64,000 bases of DNA from Phaeospirillum sp. Lineage in GTDB: Bacteria > Pseudomonadota > Alphaproteobacteria > Rhodospirillales > Magnetospirillaceae. Position 1 is the first letter of the stretch, and each line of letters begins with the position of its first letter. The notes below the pieces were generated by a model. It searched no databases. It was given only the letters and a program-made list of their open reading frames with translations, and was not told where the DNA came from. The stretch is taken from contig JAUSFB010000044.1 in NCBI GenBank assembly GCA_030651575.1, positions 186,001 through 250,000 of the forward strand. Reading direction: 5' to 3'. A program made the position numbers and the translations under genes. Below are positions 7,927-20,884 of the stretch, in pieces.

Positions 7927-8394
7927 CTAATGCACCAGCACCTCGGACAGGTGGCACTGCATCTCGCGCGGGGTCATGTGGGTGAGGTCCTTGGTCACCT
8001 CGCCCACCACCAGCCGGCGGGTGAGGTCTTGCATGTGTTTGCGAAGCTCGCCCATCACCATCGGCGGCGCCACCAGCACCAACCGCTCGAACAGGTGGTC
8101 ATCGGCGGCGCGGTCGAGCCGTTCGGCCACCCGGCTGGCGAATCGCCGTTTTTCTTCGTCATGCCAGTCGCCTTCGTCATAGGCGTGCCGCCCCCAGCCA
8201 GCGGTCTCGCCCCACCCCGCCGACGGGAAGGCGCGGCCCGGCCGGTCGGTGGTCATGGCGGCGTTATGGGCTCGCGACGGGGCGGCCAGCATGTAGTCGA
8301 GGGTTGGCACGATTTCGTGGCCGTTCCCGTCGCAGCGATAAAATTGGGCGCGAGTTCCGTCGGCGACGCAGATCCAAGTCTCTGAGGACCGCAT
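7927..8394 (-). CDS. Host-attachment-protein-like (baeRF-type) protein
   Basis: A 155-residue soluble protein beginning TWICVADGTRAQFY, the pattern of the family annotated as required for attachment to host cells and related to the baeRF/eRF1 domain 1 fold. The C-terminal half (RLVLVAPPMVMGELRKHM, then EVTKDLTHM) fits the same family. The name comes from a plant-associated context and says little about the role here. The ATG at 8394 has GGAGG ahead. The longer frame upstream has no ribosome site. Confidence 0.7.
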   Translation of the reverse strand: MRSSETWICVADGTRAQFYRCDGNGHEIVPTLDYMLAAPSRAHNAAMTTDRPGRAFPSAGWGETAGWGRHAYDEGDWHDEEKRRFASRVAERLDRAADDHLFERLVLVAPPMVMGELRKHMQDLTRRLVVGEVTKDLTHMTPREMQCHLSEVLVH

Positions 8395-8551
8395 GATACC
8401 CTCCTCCCATTCAGGGGGGCGTCGGGCGTTGGCGCAGGGCCGGCATCCTCGGCGCACCCTGGAGGATTATAGCACGAAACGTATTGTTCTCCCGGCTTTG
8501 TCATGGCTCCCATGCCGCCGAGATGGCGAGGGTTCGCGAGGGGATGCTTGA

Positions 8552-10069
<1,518 letters not shown>

Positions 10070-10294
10070 TTTCGCAGGAATATCAATCAGTTTCGGCCTC
10101 TCCTCCTGTGGAGAACATCGCCCTGCCCCGACTGGTCTTGAGAGCAATTCAGGCCGGTTGGGCGCACCGAGGTCGCATCGACGGCATAACTGGCGATGTG
10201 TCCTTCAGCAAGCTTCCTTGGAGGATCTGCGCAAGGACGGCGGCGCAGTCACTGCGGCAATGCCGATCGTTGTGTTTCTCCCCTTGTCCGCCAT

Positions 10295-11662
10295 TTATTC
10301 AAAGATGCGGCGGAAGAACTGGTCCATGCCCGAGGCCCGCTGCGACTCGAAGGGCTGACCGTTTTGCTCCATCTTGGCCTTGATCACCGCTCGGTCCCAG
10401 CCTGTCAGGTCGGCGAGGGTATCGGCCTCGCGGTTGTAGCGGTCGGGCAGGCCGTCGAAATAGCTGTCGCCCGCCTTGCACTTGGCTTCGCCCCGCCAGG
10501 GATTGATCAGGGCGTATCGGCCCTGGAAGTTCTCCCGATTGGCGGTTTCCTGCATCATCAGGTCTTCCGGGAAATGCTCTGAGTCGTAGCGGATATGCAG
10601 GCGCGTGACATAGACGCCGGGGAAATCGCCACGGCTGCCCCGAAAGGCCTTGGGCTCGTCGCTGTCGATCCAGCGAACGCCCAGTTCGACCAGTTCGCTG
10701 TTCTTCAGGGGGTTGGCGGCGCAAGGATCGCACCAAGCCATGTCCCAGCCATATTCCATGAAGACTGCCCGCATGTCCTTTTGAGCCACGGCGCGCTCGA
10801 ACATCGCCTTGTAGAAGGCGCCGAAATCCTGCTTCACATAGAGCGGAAGGCTCATTCCGGTGGGCAGCGCCACGGTCTGATAATTGGTGGTCTCGACCCG
10901 GCCGCGCGGGCTCAGTACGAAGGCGATCAGATCCTGGGGGCCGTTGGCGTTCAAGGTGCCCAGCCGGATTGGGATCATGAACTTGGTGGAATGGTAGCGC
11001 ACCTGCAACGGCCGCAGGAAGCTCTGTCCCTGCGCCTGCATGCGGTCAAGATTCACCTTGGCGATGAAGAACCGCATGTTTTGCTTGATATAGCTGCCCA
11101 GCACCGCCGGAGCGCCCTCGGGCAGGCGATAGCGGTTGTCGGTCAGCCAGTTGACCAGGCCGTCGCTTTCCTTGGCCGCCAGAATGGACACGTCGTATTC
11201 ACCCACCTCATAGGTCGCCTCGACGGTGACGCCGCGATAGCGCTCGGGCATGGCCATGGCCTTGGGACTGCTCGTCGTCGCCATTCCCTTGGCGTACGCC
11301 CTGTCCTCCGGGACATAGCAGGGGTCGCCGTCGTGGTACTCCACCAGCCGGGGCGCGGTATAGGCGTCCAGGTGGTTGATGGTGGCGATCTCGACCACGC
11401 CGATCTGCTTGCGCTCGATGAAGGTGGGCACCGGCACCACCACCGCGAATTCCCTGGGGTCGCCCTCGTAGTCGCTGGCCATGGTGATGGCGATGTCGTG
11501 GTCGCCCAGACTTTTGGATTGATGGGCGATCACCACCTTCGACGCCTTGTTGAATAGTTTGGAATCCGCCTGTGCCACGTAAAAGCCGCAAAACGCCTGG
11601 GCCGCGCTGGCCGGTAAGAGGAGCAGAAACACGGCGATGGCGACACGATTTGGGGTCAGCAT
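10295..11662 (-). CDS. DUF2330 domain protein, probably exported
   Basis: A 455-residue protein with a signal peptide (hydrophobic residues 6-20, ending in SAAQA before FCGFYVAQ). The mature part fits DUF2330. Cysteines are few but placed in motifs: FCGFY at the N terminus, DGDPCYVPED, WCDPCAANP and AKCKAG. A metal or disulfide role is possible but not shown. The ATG at 11662 has AAGGA ahead and overlaps the stop of the RnfD-like gene by 7 bp, so the two are co-transcribed and probably co-translated. The pairing suggests a membrane-linked redox function, which is inference. Confidence 0.75.
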   Translation of the reverse strand: MLTPNRVAIAVFLLLLPASAAQAFCGFYVAQADSKLFNKASKVVIAHQSKSLGDHDIAITMASDYEGDPREFAVVVPVPTFIERKQIGVVEIATINHLDAYTAPRLVEYHDGDPCYVPEDRAYAKGMATTSSPKAMAMPERYRGVTVEATYEVGEYDVSILAAKESDGLVNWLTDNRYRLPEGAPAVLGSYIKQNMRFFIAKVNLDRMQAQGQSFLRPLQVRYHSTKFMIPIRLGTLNANGPQDLIAFVLSPRGRVETTNYQTVALPTGMSLPLYVKQDFGAFYKAMFERAVAQKDMRAVFMEYGWDMAWCDPCAANPLKNSELVELGVRWIDSDEPKAFRGSRGDFPGVYVTRLHIRYDSEHFPEDLMMQETANRENFQGRYALINPWRGEAKCKAGDSYFDGLPDRYNREADTLADLTGWDRAVIKAKMEQNGQPFESQRASGMDQFFRRIFE

Positions 11663-12477
11663 GGTTGGGTTCCTTCTTGTTCGGCAGGGTGGCGCCATTC
11701 AAACCGGGCAGCAGGAAACATGCGGTCGATGAGGGGAATCAGGGGGGACAAGCCGATCAAAGCGGCGTAGAGCGCCGGCCTGAATTGCCAGTGGAAGGCG
11801 ATCCAGTGGGCTGCGACGGCCACCAGGATTGCGAAAACCAGCCGGCCAAGCCGGGCGTCGGGAATGGTGCGCGGGTCGGAGATCATGAAGAAGGCGAACA
11901 GCAGCAGCGAGCCGTTCTGTAGTTGATTGAGGGGAATAGAGATGGGATCTCCCAACCACCACGCGCGGCCCAGCAACAATCCGCAATGGGCGACCAGATA
12001 GAACAAGGTGATATCGGTCCGCCTGGAGGCGTAGAGCACCCAGGAGGCCAACAGCGCCAACAGCGTGGCGAACCACAGGCTGTTCCCCCACTGCCCCGGC
12101 GATACCCAGGCATGGTCGGTGGCGAAGATCAGAACCGCGATGCCGAACGCCGAGGGATTGAAGATGTGCTTTCCACGAATTCGCACCAGGAATTTGGCGG
12201 ATATGGCCACCATGGCCGCCAATGCGTGAACCCACAGGGCGTCGCCGCGCAGCAGCAAGGTGAGCGATAGCGCGGCGATCAGGGCCGAGCGCCATTCGAT
12301 TCGAGGCAGCCCGACCAGCTGGGAACAGGCCGCTTGGGTTAAGAGCGCCGCCGCCGAGGCCACTGCTGCTGCCGCCAGATTGGCGCCGAAATCCACGGCG
12401 ACTAAATTGACCGCCAGAAGCAGCGTAAGCACCAGCAATTGGACATGGCGCGCGTCGCGAGCCCAGCGTAAAGCCAT
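11656..12477 (-). CDS. RnfD/NqrB-like polytopic membrane protein
   Basis: A 273-residue protein with about eight hydrophobic segments. It carries GKHIFNPSAFGIAV and a later FAFFMISDPRTIP loop, both characteristic of the NQR2/RnfD/RnfE membrane family, which forms the flavin-bearing core of sodium- or proton-pumping redox complexes. The other Rnf or Nqr subunits are absent nearby, and I do not see the usual SGAT flavin-attachment motif. It may therefore be a stand-alone relative working with the DUF2330 protein downstream. The ATG at 12477 has a G-rich ribosome site. Confidence 0.72.
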   Translation of the reverse strand: MALRWARDARHVQLLVLTLLLAVNLVAVDFGANLAAAAVASAAALLTQAACSQLVGLPRIEWRSALIAALSLTLLLRGDALWVHALAAMVAISAKFLVRIRGKHIFNPSAFGIAVLIFATDHAWVSPGQWGNSLWFATLLALLASWVLYASRRTDITLFYLVAHCGLLLGRAWWLGDPISIPLNQLQNGSLLLFAFFMISDPRTIPDARLGRLVFAILVAVAAHWIAFHWQFRPALYAALIGLSPLIPLIDRMFPAARFEWRHPAEQEGTQPC

Positions 12478-12703
12478 CTTGGCGCTCCCCCCTCCCCCTT
12501 AAGGATTTACAGTGACGGAGAATTTTGTGGCTGACAAGGTGCCCCATACGGTCCGGCCCAGGGTACTGTCGGCGGCAATCAAATCGCCGCGGCTGTTATA
12601 AGCAAAGCCGGATCAGTTCAGAGAGCCGCCCGATCGGCGCGCGCTTGAAGCTCGATGTCTTTTGGAATCCTGAGGATCATCCTTCGGGAGGATGCTGGAG
12701 CTT

Positions 12704-13642
12704 TCAGGCTTTGTTTCCGGAATCCGGCCGCGCTTCCAGGCCGTCTTTTACCGGATTGGAAGACGCTGCGATTCGGGCCAGGGAGACCGCCCCTTCCCGA
12801 GAGCGCGCCCCACAAACAAAGAGTGCGGAATGACAAAAGGTGGCGTCGCCGATGCCGGTCAGGGTGGAGAACGCCTCATCCCGGAGGCCGCCCCAGGCCT
12901 CGGGCAGGGGATGGCGTTGGGCGAATGATCCGCGCTCGGGCGGAACGGCGCTGCATGTCCAGGCATCGCCCGCAGGTCGGATCACATAGAGCGCCCCGTC
13001 CAGACGCAGATCAAAAATCGCATCCTCCCAGGGAACCCTGCTGTCCAAGACGATGATGCCGGGGTGCTCGGCGCATCGAGCGGCTTCCGCCACGGTGGCC
13101 TCCGCCTGAACGGATGCCCAGGCCCCCGCACAAATCCGCTTCAAAACCGTCGCGGCAATGTCGGCAGTCTGCATAAAAGCGGCGTTCTCGTCGCGTCCGT
13201 CCTCGACGAAGGTTGAATTGAAAGCTTCGATGACGGTGGAAAAGTGCCCCGGGGTCGGCGTCATGGCCCCATTATCCATCAAGTCCACGTCGCGGATGAA
13301 CCCGGCATCGACCATTTCGACCACCCGGACGATTGCTTCCGCCGAGGCTTCGGAGAGCATGTGACCAACGGCGGCTTCGCCAAAATCCCGCCAGACCAAG
13401 CCCGCCGAGCTGTAGGGCTCACCGTTCGGGCGCAGCGGTTTATCGCGCATGTGATGATCGTAGCGATGAGAGTCGCGGTCGTAGGAGCCTCCGACATCGA
13501 ACACCACCGCCGCCGCATCCAAGGCCTGCTGGTCCCGCGACCGGATGAGTTCGATCTGGCCGCCTGACGCCGCTCGAAGAATCGCAAACGCGAAAACGTC
13601 GTCGGCGTGAAAAGTTCCGTTATGGGTGGCAACCTTCAGCAT
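12704..13642 (-). CDS. MYG1-family (UPF0160) metal-dependent hydrolase
   Basis: A 312-residue protein of the MYG1/GAMM1 family, related to DHH phosphoesterases. Diagnostic stretches are ATHNGTFHADDVFAFAILR at the N terminus, VVFDVGGSYD with HRYDHHM, and FSTVIEAFNSTF in the middle. Eukaryotic MYG1 is an RNA exonuclease; the bacterial role is not established. The ATG at 13642 begins the conserved motif. It lies 39 bp downstream of the gyrB stop, so it may be read from the gyrB transcript. Confidence 0.88.
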   Translation of the reverse strand: MLKVATHNGTFHADDVFAFAILRAASGGQIELIRSRDQQALDAAAVVFDVGGSYDRDSHRYDHHMRDKPLRPNGEPYSSAGLVWRDFGEAAVGHMLSEASAEAIVRVVEMVDAGFIRDVDLMDNGAMTPTPGHFSTVIEAFNSTFVEDGRDENAAFMQTADIAATVLKRICAGAWASVQAEATVAEAARCAEHPGIIVLDSRVPWEDAIFDLRLDGALYVIRPAGDAWTCSAVPPERGSFAQRHPLPEAWGGLRDEAFSTLTGIGDATFCHSALFVCGARSREGAVSLARIAASSNPVKDGLEARPDSGNKA

Positions 13643-13681
13643 GTGGGGTCTCGATCCATGGGGGCGGCGCCTGTGCCTATA

Positions 13682-16150
<2,469 letters not shown>

Positions 16151-17308
16151 TTAATCTCTGTTGCCCGGATGGACACATGCGTTGGCCACCCGGAAGAACT
16201 GGGCCCTGGGGCCGAACCCGTCGAACAGCAGCTCGTCGGTCCCGGTCATCCAGCTCTGCACCGTCAGGGCGCAGAGTTCGTCAAACAAGGCGGCGCGCCG
16301 GATATGATCCAGATGCGCCACCACTTCATCCAGCAGCAACAGCGGGGCGCGGCCGGTCGTTACCGACTGGACCCGCGCCTGCGCCAGCACCATGGCCACC
16401 AGCACCGCCTTCTGCTCGCCGGTGGAGCATTGCCCCACCGCCAGATCCTTGGCGGCGTGCCGCACCACCAGATCGCTGCGATGCGGTCCCAATGTGGCGC
16501 CGCCCGCCGCTTCATCTCTTGGCCGGGCACCCCTGAGGGCGCCGCGCAGCCGGTCTTCCGCTTCGGCAGGGTCCGCCCCTTCGGCCAGCCAGCCCTCGAC
16601 CTCGCCCACCACCGTCAGCCGCGCAGCCGGAAACGGTCCGATCCCCTGCCGGCATGCCGCGTCCAGCCGGGTCGCCGTGTTCAGCCGGGCGACCGCGACC
16701 GCGACGCCGTGCCGCGCCATGCCGTCTTCCAGCGCCGCCAGCCAGGAGGGGTCCGGCCGTCCCGAACCGTCCCTGGCGGCCTTGAGAAGGCGCGTCCGCT
16801 CACGCATGGCGTGCTCATAGGCGCTGGCCTGGGCGGCGTGCCCCGGCGCGACCCCAAGCACCATGCGGTCGAGGAACCGCCGACGTCCCCCGGCCCCCTC
16901 GGTAAACAGGCGATCCATGGCCGGGGTCAGCCACAGCGCTGAAATCCTTTGCCCCAGATCGCCCGGTTTGGCCGGTTGGCCATCCAGCCTGACCGAGCGG
17001 CGCTCCTGCCCGGTCTCGCGACCGGTTCCGATCTCGGTCCCGCCGTCCAGCACCGCCGCCACCGCCCAGGGCGCGCCAGGCTCCGATCCATGGCGGGCGA
17101 CATCGCCCAGACTGGCGCGGCGCATCCCCCGACCGGGAACCAGGAAGGAAAGCGCCTCCAGCAGGTTGGTCTTGCCGGCGCCGTTGGGGCCGGTCAGCAC
17201 CACCGGCCGGGGATCGGCCTCCAGGCGGAGACGCTCGTAGCAGCGGAAGTCGCTGAGGCTGAGGCGGCGCACCGCCAGCCGGGCAAGGCCGCCGCCGCCG
17301 GTGGTCAC
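16151..17308 (-). CDS. recF: DNA replication and repair protein RecF
   Basis: A 385-residue SMC-like ATPase for RecFOR loading of RecA at gaps. Walker A is GPNGAGKTNLLEAL near residue 40. The ABC-like signature STGEQKAVLVAM and Walker B LLLLDEVVAHLD are near the C terminus. The start is a GTG at 17308 overlapping the dnaN stop (GTGA), indicating translational coupling. The family and position agree. Confidence 0.96.
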   Translation of the reverse strand: MTTGGGGLARLAVRRLSLSDFRCYERLRLEADPRPVVLTGPNGAGKTNLLEALSFLVPGRGMRRASLGDVARHGSEPGAPWAVAAVLDGGTEIGTGRETGQERRSVRLDGQPAKPGDLGQRISALWLTPAMDRLFTEGAGGRRRFLDRMVLGVAPGHAAQASAYEHAMRERTRLLKAARDGSGRPDPSWLAALEDGMARHGVAVAVARLNTATRLDAACRQGIGPFPAARLTVVGEVEGWLAEGADPAEAEDRLRGALRGARPRDEAAGGATLGPHRSDLVVRHAAKDLAVGQCSTGEQKAVLVAMVLAQARVQSVTTGRAPLLLLDEVVAHLDHIRRAALFDELCALTVQSWMTGTDELLFDGFGPRAQFFRVANACVHPGNRD

Positions 17309-18423
17309 ACCCGCATCGGCATCAGGACATAGATGGCGCCGCCATCGGCAACCTCGCGCACCACGGTTGGCGACGCGGCGTCGGCCATGGCGAACAGGGC
17401 GGTGTCGCCCTCCACCTGGGCCAGGATATCCATCAGGTAGCGCGAGTTGAAGCCGATCTCCAGCGGCGTGGAGTCGTAATCGGCCTCGATCTCTTCCGTG
17501 GCGCTGCCGTTCTCCGGGCTGGAGGCCGACAGGGTGGCTGCGCCCTTTTCCAGGCTCAGTTTGATGGCGCGCGACTTCTCGGTCGAGATGGCCGAAACGC
17601 GGTCCACCGCCTGGGCGAAGCTTTTGCAGTTCACTTCCAGGATCTTGTCGTTGTCGGACGGAATCACCCGCTCGTAATCGGGGAAGGTGCCGTCGATCAG
17701 CTTGGAGGTCAGGACCGCGTCGCCGAAAGCGAATTTCAGCTTGGTCTCGGACAGCGAGACGGTGATGTCGCCATCGGTCTCGTCGATCAGCTTGCGCACC
17801 TCGGCCACGGTCTTGCGCGGGATGATGATTCCGGGCATCCCGGCAGCGCCGGACGGCAAGGTGACGTCCACCCGCGCCAGCCGATGACCATCGGTCGCCA
17901 CCGCGCGCAAGACGTCGCAGGCGGGGCTGGTGGCGGCATGGAGATAGATGCCGTTGAGGTAGTAGCGCGTCTCCTCGGTGGAGATGGCGAAGCGGGTCCG
18001 GTCGATCAGGGTCTTCAACTCGGCGGCGGCCAGGGTGAAGGTGAACGGCAGTTCGCCACCCGACAGCACAGGAAAATCCTCGACCGGCAGGCAGGCCAGC
18101 GAGAACTTCGAGCGGCCCGAGCGCAGGGTCAGCTGGCCGTCATCGGCATGGTGCTCGATCTCGACCTGACTGCCCTCGGGCAGCTTGCGGACGATTTCGT
18201 AGAAGGTGTGGGCGGGAGCGGTGGTGGCGCCGGGGCGCACCACATCGGCCGGTACCGACTCGATGATGTCGAGATCCATGTCGGTGGCGTTGAGCGAAAG
18301 GGAGCCGGAGCGGCCCTCCAGCTTTACATTCGACAGGATCGGAATAGTGGTCCGGCGCTCGACGACGCTTTGAACGTGGGCCAGCGATTTCAACAGCGCA
18401 GCGCGCTCGATTGTCAGTTTCAT
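17305..18423 (-). CDS. dnaN: DNA polymerase III beta sliding clamp
   Basis: A 372-residue beta clamp with three repeated clamp domains. Recognisable stretches are the N terminus MKLTIERAALLKSLAHVQSV, FEIVRKLPEGSQVEI-like sequence and the C-terminal YVLMPMRV. It encircles DNA and tethers polymerase III. It overlaps recF by 4 bp and lies 128 bp after dnaA. That gap holds a GC-rich stretch but no clear terminator, so read-through from dnaA is likely. Confidence 0.98.
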   Translation of the reverse strand: MKLTIERAALLKSLAHVQSVVERRTTIPILSNVKLEGRSGSLSLNATDMDLDIIESVPADVVRPGATTAPAHTFYEIVRKLPEGSQVEIEHHADDGQLTLRSGRSKFSLACLPVEDFPVLSGGELPFTFTLAAAELKTLIDRTRFAISTEETRYYLNGIYLHAATSPACDVLRAVATDGHRLARVDVTLPSGAAGMPGIIIPRKTVAEVRKLIDETDGDITVSLSETKLKFAFGDAVLTSKLIDGTFPDYERVIPSDNDKILEVNCKSFAQAVDRVSAISTEKSRAIKLSLEKGAATLSASSPENGSATEEIEADYDSTPLEIGFNSRYLMDILAQVEGDTALFAMADAASPTVVREVADGGAIYVLMPMRV

Positions 18424-18551
18424 GGCGTTTTGCTGACTACCCGATGTGATTCAAGACTGCCCCCTAAGGGTAGGGTGGGGAGTATATCACAGGCGCGGGA
18501 GTCCAAAAGCGTTTTCGGGGCGAGTCCGGCTCTGTCCGTCGCCGGATATCG

Positions 18552-19973
18552 TCACCCCTGCAACATGCGGCGCAGCAGTTCCACATCCTCGGCGAAGTTC
18601 TGGTCGCTTTCCTTCAACTCCTCGACCTTCTTGACCGCATGCATGACGGTGGTGTGGTCGCGGCCGCCGAATTTGCGGCCAATCTCGGGCAGCGAGCGCG
18701 AGGTCAGCTGCTTGGCCAGATACATGGCGATCTGGCGCGGCCGGGCCACCTGGCGCGAGCGCCGGGCCGACGACATTTCCGCCAGCTTGATGGTGAAGTG
18801 TTCGGCCACCTTCTTTTGGATTTCCTCGATGGTGATCCGGCGGTCCGAGGCGCGCAGCAGGTCTTGCAACACTTCCTGGGTGGTTTCCAGGGTGATGGCG
18901 CGGCCGACCAGCTGGGAATGGGCGACAACCCGGTTCAGGGCGCCCTCCAACTCGCGGACATTGGAGGTGATCTTGTGGGCGAGGAATTCCATCACCTTCT
19001 GCGGCACGATCGCGGCCATCTGCTCGGCCTTGGAGTGCAAGATCCCCAGGCGCAGTTCGTAGGTGGTGGCGTGGATGTCGGCGACCAGACCGCAGGCCAT
19101 GCGAGAGCGCAGCCGCTCCTCGATGCCCTCCAGGTCGGACGGCGACTTGTCGGCCGAGATCACGATCTGGCGGCCCTGGTCCACCAGGGCGTTGAAGGTG
19201 TGGAAGAACTCTTCCTGGGTAGCGTCCTTGCCGGCGATGAACTGGACGTCGTCGATCATCAGCACGTCGACCGAGCGGAACTGCTCCTTGAACGACATGG
19301 TGTCCTGGTGGCGCAGCGCCCGGATGAAGCGGTACATGAACTTCTCGGCAGAGAGGTACAGCACCGACCGCTCGGGCTTGCGCTCGCGGATGTGGTGGGC
19401 GATGGCGTGCATCAGATGGGTTTTGCCGAGGCCGACGCCGCCATAAAGAAACAGCGGGTTGAACGAGACCGTATCGGCATCGGCCACCCGGTTGGCGGCG
19501 GCATAGGCGAATTCGTTGGGCTTGCCGACCACGAAGTTCTGGAAGGTGAAGCGCGGGTCGAGCTGGGCGCCCAATTCGTCGATGTCGCCGTTGTTCATGG
19601 CCGGCGCGGGGGCGGGCGGGCTCGGGGCGGCCACGACCCGCGATGCGCGGACGGGGGGGAGCGGCATCGGGCCGGGGGCGATGGAGGCGACGGGAGCGGG
19701 GGCGGTCGGAGCGGAAGCGGCGGTGGCGCGAACGGCGCCGACTACGATTTCCACATTGCGGATGTCGGGATTCTCGACTCCCCACAGGGTGCGGATGCGT
19801 TCGGCGTAGTGGGTGGCGACCCAATCGCGCATGAACCGGGTGGGCAGCGCCAGCTTGACGTCGCCGTCATTGATTCCGTGCAGGGTGATCGGACGCAGCC
19901 AGGACCGATAGGCGGCGTCTCCGACCTCGTCGCGCAACCTGACCTTTACCCGGTCCCATTCAGACTTGACCAT
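18552..19973 (-). CDS. dnaA: Chromosomal replication initiator DnaA
   Basis: A 473-residue initiator: N-terminal DnaB-interacting domain (WDRVKVRLRDEVGDAAYRSW), a proline/alanine-rich linker at about 90-130, an AAA+ domain with Walker A GGVGLGKTHLMHAI and Walker B VLMIDDVQFI, and the C-terminal DNA-binding domain with GRDHTTVMHAV. The ATG at 19973 is chosen; an upstream in-frame ATG adds eight unconserved residues. The long upstream region carries two palindromes but no clear DnaA-box cluster. Confidence 0.98.
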   Translation of the reverse strand: MVKSEWDRVKVRLRDEVGDAAYRSWLRPITLHGINDGDVKLALPTRFMRDWVATHYAERIRTLWGVENPDIRNVEIVVGAVRATAASAPTAPAPVASIAPGPMPLPPVRASRVVAAPSPPAPAPAMNNGDIDELGAQLDPRFTFQNFVVGKPNEFAYAAANRVADADTVSFNPLFLYGGVGLGKTHLMHAIAHHIRERKPERSVLYLSAEKFMYRFIRALRHQDTMSFKEQFRSVDVLMIDDVQFIAGKDATQEEFFHTFNALVDQGRQIVISADKSPSDLEGIEERLRSRMACGLVADIHATTYELRLGILHSKAEQMAAIVPQKVMEFLAHKITSNVRELEGALNRVVAHSQLVGRAITLETTQEVLQDLLRASDRRITIEEIQKKVAEHFTIKLAEMSSARRSRQVARPRQIAMYLAKQLTSRSLPEIGRKFGGRDHTTVMHAVKKVEELKESDQNFAEDVELLRRMLQG

Positions 19974-20199
19974 CGTCCATCCCCGAATCCATGCCATCCA
20001 CCAGCGCCGCGACGTCGATGCGTGGCGCTCGCCTTTGGCCCATTTTCCGAGCCTTACTTGCGCGAATGCGAATCCGTGTTCCCGCCCCGAGAAACGGTCT
20101 CCGACAAAACCGAACCCACCCCGGTCATCCGTGGGGTGTGCGCGCCCTGTCTGTCATCCGCGAGTCATACTCCTAAGCGGTAGAAGCTGTAAATGCTTC

Positions 20200-20215
20200 C
20201 GTGATGCGTATCACA
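20200..20215. promoter_or_regulatory. CRP/FNR-superfamily-like dyad upstream of dnaA
   Basis: CGTGATGCGTATCACA matches the TGTGA-N6-TCACA pattern at nine of ten conserved positions. It lies about 227 bp upstream of the dnaA start. The binding protein is unknown. Confidence 0.4.
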
Positions 20216-20238
20216 ATATGTTGCAAACACTCTGTGGT

Positions 20239-20263
20239 CTGTTTCACAGAGACTGTGAAACAG
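20239..20263. repeat. Perfect 11-bp inverted repeat upstream of dnaA
   Basis: CTGTTTCACAG, then AGA, then CTGTGAAACAG: 22 of 22 arm bases match. A second overlapping pairing (CTCTGTG with CACAGAG) is also possible. It has no T-run and sits in the dnaA upstream region, so it is more likely a protein-binding site or 5' leader hairpin than a terminator. Confidence 0.6.
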
Positions 20264-20437
20264 TGGCGAATACAAATCATGTAAAACTATGCTGAATTCA
20301 CGCGCCGTCTTTGGCGGCTGGCGTGGGGCGACTCTACCGACCTGCTTTGACGCTTGCAACGGGATCGGAACGCGAACGAAAAATTTTTTCAGCTTGCATT
20401 CCGCCCGAGTTGCGCGCCAAGCCGTTTCCCCAATGAC

Positions 20438-20465
20438 AAAGGCCGCGCCCGAGGGCGCGGCCTTT
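20438..20465 (-). terminator. Terminator downstream of rpsT
   Basis: Twelve-base arms AAAGGCCGCGCC and GGCGCGGCCTTT with a 4-base loop begin 30 bp after the rpsT stop. The stem is very stable and ends in a short T-run on the - strand. Confidence 0.85.
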
Positions 20466-20494
20466 GAAGATCACGATGAAGCCGGTATCCGGGA

Positions 20495-20767
20495 CTAGGC
20501 CAGCGGCTTCATGTCCTTGACGCGGGCGGAGAGGCGAGAAACCTTCCGCGACGCGGTATTCTTGTGCAGCACACCGGCCTGAACACCGCGCATCATCTGC
20601 GGCTCGGCCTCGTGCAGAGCGGCCTTGGCGGCTGCGGAATCGCCAGAGACGATGGCGAGTTCCACCTTCTTGACGAAGGTGCGGATGCGGCTGACGCGGG
20701 CGCGATTGACTTCGGTGCGCCGCTCGGTCTGACGAATGCGCTTCTTAGCCGACTTATGATGAGCCAT
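20495..20767 (-). CDS. rpsT: 30S ribosomal protein S20
   Basis: A 90-residue basic protein with the S20 start [13 protein letters not shown] and the C-terminal stretch [19 protein letters not shown]. It binds 16S rRNA in the small subunit. The length is normal for S20. It is monocistronic, with a strong hairpin terminator 30 bp downstream. Its place beside dnaA is common in alphaproteobacteria. Confidence 0.98.
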   Translation of the reverse strand: MAHHKSAKKRIRQTERRTEVNRARVSRIRTFVKKVELAIVSGDSAAAKAALHEAEPQMMRGVQAGVLHKNTASRKVSRLSARVKDMKPLA

Positions 20768-20884
20768 GGATTAGAGCCTTGGAACACGGTTGAAATTCGA
20801 AGGCGCGGTTATATGTCCCCGCGCCGGTCTCGTCAAGGGGGGAATCGGAGCCCGGCGGTCGCGCCGGACTCCGACCTTGAAAAC

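Larger units (their letters stand above)
19974..20437. other. Intergenic region between dnaA and rpsT
   Basis: About 460 bp without a convincing gene. It probably holds the dnaA promoter. The AT-rich middle (about 20180-20290) has a CRP-like dyad at 20200-20215 and a perfect palindrome at 20239-20263. I saw no TTATCCACA-type DnaA-box cluster, so an origin here is not supported by inspection. Confidence 0.6.

Noticed and set aside
10070-10294. A small gene or transposase remnant between guaB and the DUF2330 gene
   Set aside because: Short frames occur, but none has a ribosome site, conserved motif or coherent codon pattern.
19974-20494. Replication origin upstream of dnaA
   Set aside because: No cluster of TTATCCACA-like DnaA boxes could be found by eye; the palindromes alone are not enough.
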